NCBI GenBank assembly: GCA_937868025.1
Contig: CALMLJ010000034.1
Span: 1-11,006, forward strand
DNA length: 11,006 nt
Direction: 5' to 3'
Source of the DNA: an uncultured Acidimicrobiaceae bacterium
GTDB taxonomy: Bacteria; Actinomycetota; Acidimicrobiia; Acidimicrobiales; Microtrichaceae
Positions 6,954-11,006 of this stretch are shown in pieces. The position numbers were made by a program, and so were the translations under genes. Under the pieces are notes generated by a model, which saw only the letters and a program-made list of their open reading frames with translations, did no database searches and was not told where the DNA came from. Position 1 is the first letter of the stretch. Each line of letters begins with the position of its first letter.

Positions 6954-7798
6954 TTCTCGACGTCCCGGTGGTGGATGCGGGCGTCCACCCCGAACGCCGC
7001 GATGCGGTCCGCGACCGCCTCCGCCATGGCGACCGACCGGTGCCGACCACCGGTGCACCCGAGCGCGATCGTCAGGTACGCCTTGCCCTCCTGGCGGTAC
7101 GCCGGCAGCAACATCTCGAGGAGTGACGACAACCGGTCGAGGAACGGCTCGGTCTCGTCGAGCGCGTACAGGTAGTCGAGGATCGGCTGATCGCGCCCGG
7201 TCAGCGGCCGCAAGGCCTCGTCCCAGTAGGGGTTCGACAGGAACCGGCAGTCGATCACCAGATCGACGTCCGCAGGAATGCCGTACTTGTACCCGAACGA
7301 CATGACCGTCGTCCGCATCACGTCACCCAGCTCCTCGTTGAAGAGCTCTCCGACGCGGGTCTTCAGGGCGTACACGTTGAGTTCGGTGGTGTCGATCAGC
7401 AGGTCGGCCGACTCGCGGAGCTGCGTCAGCGCAGCCCGCTCCTGCTCGATCGCCTCGGCCAGGCCGGAGCCGTCGAGATAGGGGTGCCGGCGCTTCGTGC
7501 TCTCGTAGCGACGGACGAGCGTCTCGGTCGACGCGTCGAGGAACACCAGCTGCACGCTCGCTCCCCCGGCCCGGAGCTGCTGGACCGCACGATCGAGATC
7601 GTCGGCGACATGGCCACCGCCCACACCGAGTGCCACCCGAGGGGTCTCCGAACGGGGTCCGAACGCGAGCTCAGCGACCTTGGGGATCAACTCGGGGGGC
7701 AGGTTGTCGATCACGAACCAACCGAGGTCCTCCAGGTGGTTGCCGAACTGCGTCCGGCCCGCCCCTGACATGCCCGTGATCACCAGGAAGTCGCTCAC
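6950..7798 (-). CDS. rapZ: RapZ/YvcJ-family nucleotide-binding protein
   Basis: A 282-residue RapZ (YvcJ, UPF0042) protein. In E. coli RapZ is an RNA-binding adaptor that controls GlmS and so amino-sugar synthesis; the actinobacterial role is less clear. Motifs are P-loop GMSGAGRT (9-16), LEDLGWFVIDNLPPEL (22-37), LVFLDAS Walker B-like (84-90), RRYESTKRRHPY (96-107), and the C-terminal domain with SFGYKYGIP (167-175), DCRFLSNPYW (183-192) and the signature IALGCTGGRHRSV (244-256). Arg15 replaces the Walker A Lys. The start is GTG at 7796-7798, overlapping the methyltransferase TGA by 4 bases; the much longer open frame upstream is overlap with that gene. Its stop overlaps the yvcK start by 4 bases, indicating tight coupling. 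Confidence 0.94.
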   Translation of the reverse strand: MSDFLVITGMSGAGRTQFGNHLEDLGWFVIDNLPPELIPKVAELAFGPRSETPRVALGVGGGHVADDLDRAVQQLRAGGASVQLVFLDASTETLVRRYESTKRRHPYLDGSGLAEAIEQERAALTQLRESADLLIDTTELNVYALKTRVGELFNEELGDVMRTTVMSFGYKYGIPADVDLVIDCRFLSNPYWDEALRPLTGRDQPILDYLYALDETEPFLDRLSSLLEMLLPAYRQEGKAYLTIALGCTGGRHRSVAMAEAVADRIAAFGVDARIHHRDVEK

Positions 7799-8538
7799 GA
7801 CGTCACGGTATCGGCCTTCTGCAGCGACAGGAACAACAACCGCGGGATCGACGCCGCCTCGAAGTACTCGGCAGCCCGGTCGAGGAAGCCCTGCGGCGGC
7901 GCCGGCTCCTCGAAGCGCACCAACTGCAGCCCTGCGTCGTGCAGGGCGTTGAGGTATCGACCGAGCGGGCGGTGGAAGAACGTGATGAACACGTCCTTCT
8001 CGACCTCCTCGACCGTCTCGGCCTCCGGGAGGTACGGCCCGACCCGCCAGTACTGCTCCTCGAGGATGTGGTCGTCGATCCACCCCGAGCCCGGCGTCTG
8101 CAACAACGGGTGGTTGAGCAGGAACAGGAACCGACCGCCCGGCTTGAGCACACGGGCCACTTCGGCGATGGCCGCGTCGAGATCGGCGATGTGTTCGAAC
8201 ACGAGGCACGCGACGGCGGCGTCGAAGGTGGCGTCGGCGAACGAGAGGCTCATCGCGGAGCCCTGCAGCCAGGCCACGTTGCCGGCGCGCTCCTGCCCCA
8301 CACTGACCTGCCGCCACGCCGGATCGACCGCAGTGACCCGAAGGCCGGCTTCGGCCGCCACCCGGGCCACCTGGCCCTCACCCGCACCGACGTCGAGCAT
8401 CGACCCCCGCAACGGCAGGTGCTTCATGATCAGCGGGATGATCTGCTCGGTGTACTCGGGGTCGACGCCCTCGGTGAACTGGTCCTGCCACCACTGGGCG
8501 TGCTTCTCCCAGACATGATCAACCGAACCGTCAGGCAT
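7795..8538 (-). CDS. Class I SAM-dependent methyltransferase, substrate unknown
   Basis: A 247-residue soluble protein with a Rossmann-type methyltransferase fold (Methyltransf_11-like). Motif I is MLDVGAGEGQVARVAAE (47-63), an acidic residue ending strand 2 is VTAVDP (68-73), motif II-like FDAAVACLVFEHIADLDAAI is at 105-124, and the post-motif RVLKPGGRFLFLLNHP is at 129-144. The C-terminal part (about 150-247) is typical of small-molecule methyltransferases and contains WRVGPYLPEAE and FFHRPLGRYLNAL, possibly shaping the acceptor pocket. The N-terminus is Trp-rich (VWEKHAQWWQDQF). The start at 8536-8538 is set by AAGGAAG (8544-8550) 5 bases upstream; a longer in-frame start at 8589 has no such support. 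It overlaps tdk by 8 bases and rapZ by 4. The acceptor could be a metabolite, quinone precursor or lipid; the sequence does not say. Confidence 0.85.
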   Translation of the reverse strand: MPDGSVDHVWEKHAQWWQDQFTEGVDPEYTEQIIPLIMKHLPLRGSMLDVGAGEGQVARVAAEAGLRVTAVDPAWRQVSVGQERAGNVAWLQGSAMSLSFADATFDAAVACLVFEHIADLDAAIAEVARVLKPGGRFLFLLNHPLLQTPGSGWIDDHILEEQYWRVGPYLPEAETVEEVEKDVFITFFHRPLGRYLNALHDAGLQLVRFEEPAPPQGFLDRAAEYFEAASIPRLLFLSLQKADTVTS

Positions 8539-9127
8539 GGACTCTTCCTTCTGACCAGTGCTTGCGGCACAGGAGCTCGTAGGTGACATCGGGCCCGACG
8601 GCCAGTTTCGGCTGGTCGCGGAGATCGATCGTGTTGCCGACGACCTTCAGCTCACCGTCGTAGACCTGTTCGCCGTCGACCAATCGGGCATTGTGGGTGG
8701 CCCTCGACCCGCACCAGCAGCGGGCCTCGACCTGGATCTCCTGCCGCTCGTCGGCGACCTCGAGGAACCGCTGGGTGCCCGGGAACAACACGCCCTGGAA
8801 CGACGTGAGTAGCCCGAACGCGTAGACGTCGATGCCCAGGTCGTCGACCGCTCGCGCCAACTGGTCGACCTGGGCGGGCTCGTAGAACTGCGCCTCGTCG
8901 CACACGGCGTACTCCACGCCGCTCACGGCGGCGTAGAGATCCATGCCGGGGGTGATCTGCACCGCCTCGGCGGACACCCCCAACCGGCTGGAGACCACAC
9001 CGCTCGACCGGTCCAGCTGGGTCATGAGGACACCGCGAAGGCCCCGGCGGCGGAGGTTGTGATGGATCTGGAGCGCGACGGTGGACTTGCCCGAGCCCAT
9101 CGTGCCGAAGGAGAACCGCAGCATCAT
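8531..9127 (-). CDS. tdk: Thymidine kinase (type II, bacterial TK1-like)
   Basis: A 198-residue cytoplasmic salvage enzyme phosphorylating thymidine to dTMP with ATP. Seen are the N-terminal P-loop GTMGSGKST (8-16), DEAQFYEP (77-84) with catalytic base Glu78, the FGLLTSFQGVLFPGTQRFLEV lasso region (104-124), and a zinc site made of C137, C139, C187 and H190 (ARCWCGSRATHNAR ... LLCRKHW). The first zinc pair is CxC rather than the CxxC of Bacillus. Length matches the family (about 190-210). The first of two tandem ATG codons (9125-9127) overlaps the uvrC stop as ATGA; the second ATG (9122-9124) is equally possible and loses only one residue. The 3' end overlaps the methyltransferase start by 8 bases. 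A thymidine salvage gene directly behind uvrC is not an arrangement I know as standard. Confidence 0.94.
   Translation of the reverse strand: MMLRFSFGTMGSGKSTVALQIHHNLRRRGLRGVLMTQLDRSSGVVSSRLGVSAEAVQITPGMDLYAAVSGVEYAVCDEAQFYEPAQVDQLARAVDDLGIDVYAFGLLTSFQGVLFPGTQRFLEVADERQEIQVEARCWCGSRATHNARLVDGEQVYDGELKVVGNTIDLRDQPKLAVGPDVTYELLCRKHWSEGRVHA
8544..8550 (-). promoter_or_regulatory. Ribosome binding site deciding the methyltransferase start
   Basis: AAGGAAG on the minus strand lies inside the last codons of tdk, 5 bases before the ATG at 8538. It favours the 247-residue product over the 264-residue form that would start 51 bases earlier. Confidence 0.65.
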
Positions 9128-10992
9128 CCGTGAGTCTTGCTGTAGACCGCCTCCGCGACCGAATCGGGGAGCCACGGCAGGGCCCGCAGGTCGTCGAGGC
9201 TCGCGCTCCTCACCGCCGTGACGCCGCCCAGCTCCTTGATCAGGCGCTTGCGGCGCACCTCGCCCAACCCGGGGATCTCGTCGAGGACCGACTTGGTCAT
9301 GCGCTTGCCCCGCAGTTCGCGGTGGAACGAGATCGCGAACCGGTGGCTCTCGTCGCGGATGCGCTGCAACAAGAAGAGCGCCTCGGACTGGCGGGGCACG
9401 CGGACCGGCTCGGAGCGGCCCGGGATGTAGACCTCCTCGAACTGCTTGGCGAGCGAGCAGACGGGGATCTCCTCCTCGAGGCCCAGGTTCTTGAGCACGC
9501 GGTAGGCACTCGTGAGCTGACCCTTGCCGCCGTCGACCACCAGGAGCTGGGGCGGATACTGGAACTTGCCGCGCTCGGCGGGTGGCTTGGCGCGATCTTC
9601 GAGGTAGTTGGTGAAGCGACGGGTGAGCACCTCCTCCATCGCCGCGAAGTCGTCGGAGTCGCCGATGCGCTCGCCGCCGACCGTCTTGACCTTGAACCGC
9701 CGGTACTCGCGCTTGTCGGCCAGACCGTCGGTGACGACGACCATCGACCCGACGTAGTCGGTGCCCTGGATGTGGCTCATGTCGAAGCACTCGATGCGCA
9801 AGGGCGCCTCGGGGAGATCGAGGAACTCCTGCAACTCGTTGAGTGCCTTGGACCGGCTGTTGTGGTCGGATGCACGACGCAGCCGGTGGCGCTGGAACTC
9901 CTCGGTCGCGTTCTGCGTCACCGTCTCCGACAGGCGCTTCTTGTCGCCGCGCTGTGGCACCCGGATCTGCACCCGACTCCCCCGGTGCTCGGTCAGCCAC
10001 TGCTCGTACATCTCGACGTCGTCGGGGAGGTGCGGCACGAGCACCTGCTTCGGCATGCCCATCGGTGGCTCGTCGAAGTACAGCTCCTCGAGGATGCGCT
10101 CGGTCAGCTCGGTGTCGGTGATGGGCAGCACCTTGTCGAGGATGAACCCCTTGCGCCCCACCACCCGGCCTCGCCGGACGTAGAACACCTGCACCGCGGC
10201 CTCGAGCTCGTCGTCGGTCACACCGATGACGTCGAGATCGTCGTTGGTGTCGGCCACCATCTGCTGCTTCTCAATGGCTCGACGCACCGCACCCAGCCGA
10301 TCGCGGGTGCGCGCCGCGAGCTCGAACTCGAGCTCGTCGGCCGCGGTCCTCATCTTCTCCTCGAGCCGTGCCACGATGCGATCGGTGTCGCCCTCGAGGA
10401 ACTCGATCAGCTCGTCGACCAGCAGGTCGTAGAACGGCTCGTCGATCTCGCCGACGCACGGCCCCGAACACTTCTCGATGTGGAAGAGCAGGCACGGCCG
10501 ACCCTGCCGGGCGTGCAGGTTGAACTTGTTGTCGCTGCACGTGCGGATGGGGAACGTGCGCAGGAGCAGGTCGAGCGTCTCGCGGATGGCGTACGCGTGA
10601 CCGTAGGGGCCGAAGTAGCGCACGCCCTTCTTGCGGGCACCCCGCATGACCATCGCCCGGGGCCACTGATCGCCCACGGTGATGGCGAGGAACGGGTAGC
10701 TCTTGTCGTCGACCAGGCGCACGTTGAAGCGGGGCTTGTGCCGCTTGATGAGGCTGTACTCCAACATGAGGGCGTCGACCTCGGTCGCCACCTGCATCCA
10801 CTCGACGGATTCGGCCGTGGCCACCATCTGCGCCGTCCGCGGGTGCATGAGCCGGGGGTCACCGAAGTAGTTGTTGAGGCGCTGCCGCAGGGATTTGGCC
10901 TTGCCCACGTAGATGACCCGACCCTCGGCGTCCTTGAACTGGTAGCTGCCGGGGGTGTCGGGAATCGTGCCTGCGGGCGGACGGGTGACCAC
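9124..10992 (-). CDS. uvrC: Excinuclease ABC subunit C
   Basis: A 622-residue nuclease making the dual incisions of nucleotide excision repair with UvrA and UvrB. Domains in order: GIY-YIG nuclease for the 3' cut (about 13-95, with GSYQFKD, VIYVGKAKSLRQRL and Glu78); a four-Cys region (C152, C167, C175, C179) matching the iron-sulfur site known in UvrC; the UVR UvrB-binding coiled coil (about 205-243); the RNase H-like nuclease for the 5' cut, with Asp404 (ECFDMSH), Asp487 (VVDGGKGQ) and His550 (DESHRFA); and C-terminal helix-hairpin-helix motifs (about 571-617, EIPGLGEVRRKRL). The start is GTG at 10990-10992. An in-frame TAG lies 9 bases further upstream (11002-11004) with no start codon between, so the gene is complete at its 5' end. 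It overlaps tdk by 4 bases. Its promoter would lie at or beyond the right edge. Confidence 0.97.
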   Translation of the reverse strand: MVTRPPAGTIPDTPGSYQFKDAEGRVIYVGKAKSLRQRLNNYFGDPRLMHPRTAQMVATAESVEWMQVATEVDALMLEYSLIKRHKPRFNVRLVDDKSYPFLAITVGDQWPRAMVMRGARKKGVRYFGPYGHAYAIRETLDLLLRTFPIRTCSDNKFNLHARQGRPCLLFHIEKCSGPCVGEIDEPFYDLLVDELIEFLEGDTDRIVARLEEKMRTAADELEFELAARTRDRLGAVRRAIEKQQMVADTNDDLDVIGVTDDELEAAVQVFYVRRGRVVGRKGFILDKVLPITDTELTERILEELYFDEPPMGMPKQVLVPHLPDDVEMYEQWLTEHRGSRVQIRVPQRGDKKRLSETVTQNATEEFQRHRLRRASDHNSRSKALNELQEFLDLPEAPLRIECFDMSHIQGTDYVGSMVVVTDGLADKREYRRFKVKTVGGERIGDSDDFAAMEEVLTRRFTNYLEDRAKPPAERGKFQYPPQLLVVDGGKGQLTSAYRVLKNLGLEEEIPVCSLAKQFEEVYIPGRSEPVRVPRQSEALFLLQRIRDESHRFAISFHRELRGKRMTKSVLDEIPGLGEVRRKRLIKELGGVTAVRSASLDDLRALPWLPDSVAEAVYSKTHG

Positions 10993-11006
10993 GTCCCGAA
11001 CCTACC

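Noticed and set aside
6950..8317. A 455-residue fused start for rapZ
   Set aside because: The extra N-terminal part is the methyltransferase gene read in the wrong frame. RapZ homology begins at the GTG at 7798, which overlaps the methyltransferase stop.
10993..11006. GTTCG half-site just upstream of uvrC as a possible SOS box
   Set aside because: The base where the other arm should end (11006) does not fit the CGAAC arm, and the rest lies outside the window.

Overview
The window is high-GC DNA with dense, mostly overlapping genes. Its order (uvrC ... rapZ-yvcK-gap-pgk-tpiA-secG) is the hallmark core operon of Actinobacteria. Several details fit that phylum: Arg in the RapZ P-loop, a GGGHGL motif in the YvcK-like protein, GTG starts, 4-base start/stop overlaps, and a DUF222-HNH (13E12-type) nuclease. 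A deep-branching or marine actinobacterium such as an Acidimicrobiia member is my best guess, but this is inference from gene content.

Layout. Positions 1-1268 (minus) hold the N-terminal ~422 residues of a family 5 (peptide/nickel-type) ABC substrate-binding lipoprotein whose 3' end lies off the left edge. Positions 1269-1389 are a 121-base divergent intergenic region. It contains a 14-base LexA/SOS-like box sitting in the spacer of a putative promoter that would give a leaderless mRNA for the next gene. Positions 1390-2868 (plus) encode the DUF222-HNH endonuclease. Positions 2865-10992 (minus) are a nine-gene directon, read uvrC, tdk, SAM methyltransferase, rapZ, yvcK, gap, pgk, tpiA, secG. 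Gaps are 30 bases or less and five junctions overlap, so it probably forms one transcript whose promoter lies beyond the right edge.

Functionally the directon joins nucleotide excision repair (UvrC), pyrimidine salvage (Tdk), an unassigned methyltransferase, two cell-envelope/carbon-flux regulators (RapZ, YvcK), three consecutive lower-glycolysis enzymes (GAPDH, PGK, TIM) and a translocon subunit (SecG). The usual whiA between yvcK and gap is absent. The tdk and methyltransferase genes between uvrC and rapZ are not part of the arrangement I know.

No RNA genes, insertion sequences, CRISPR arrays or convincing terminators were seen. The chromosome segment is mostly ordinary housekeeping. The most interesting site is the SOS-box/leaderless promoter in front of the HNH nuclease.
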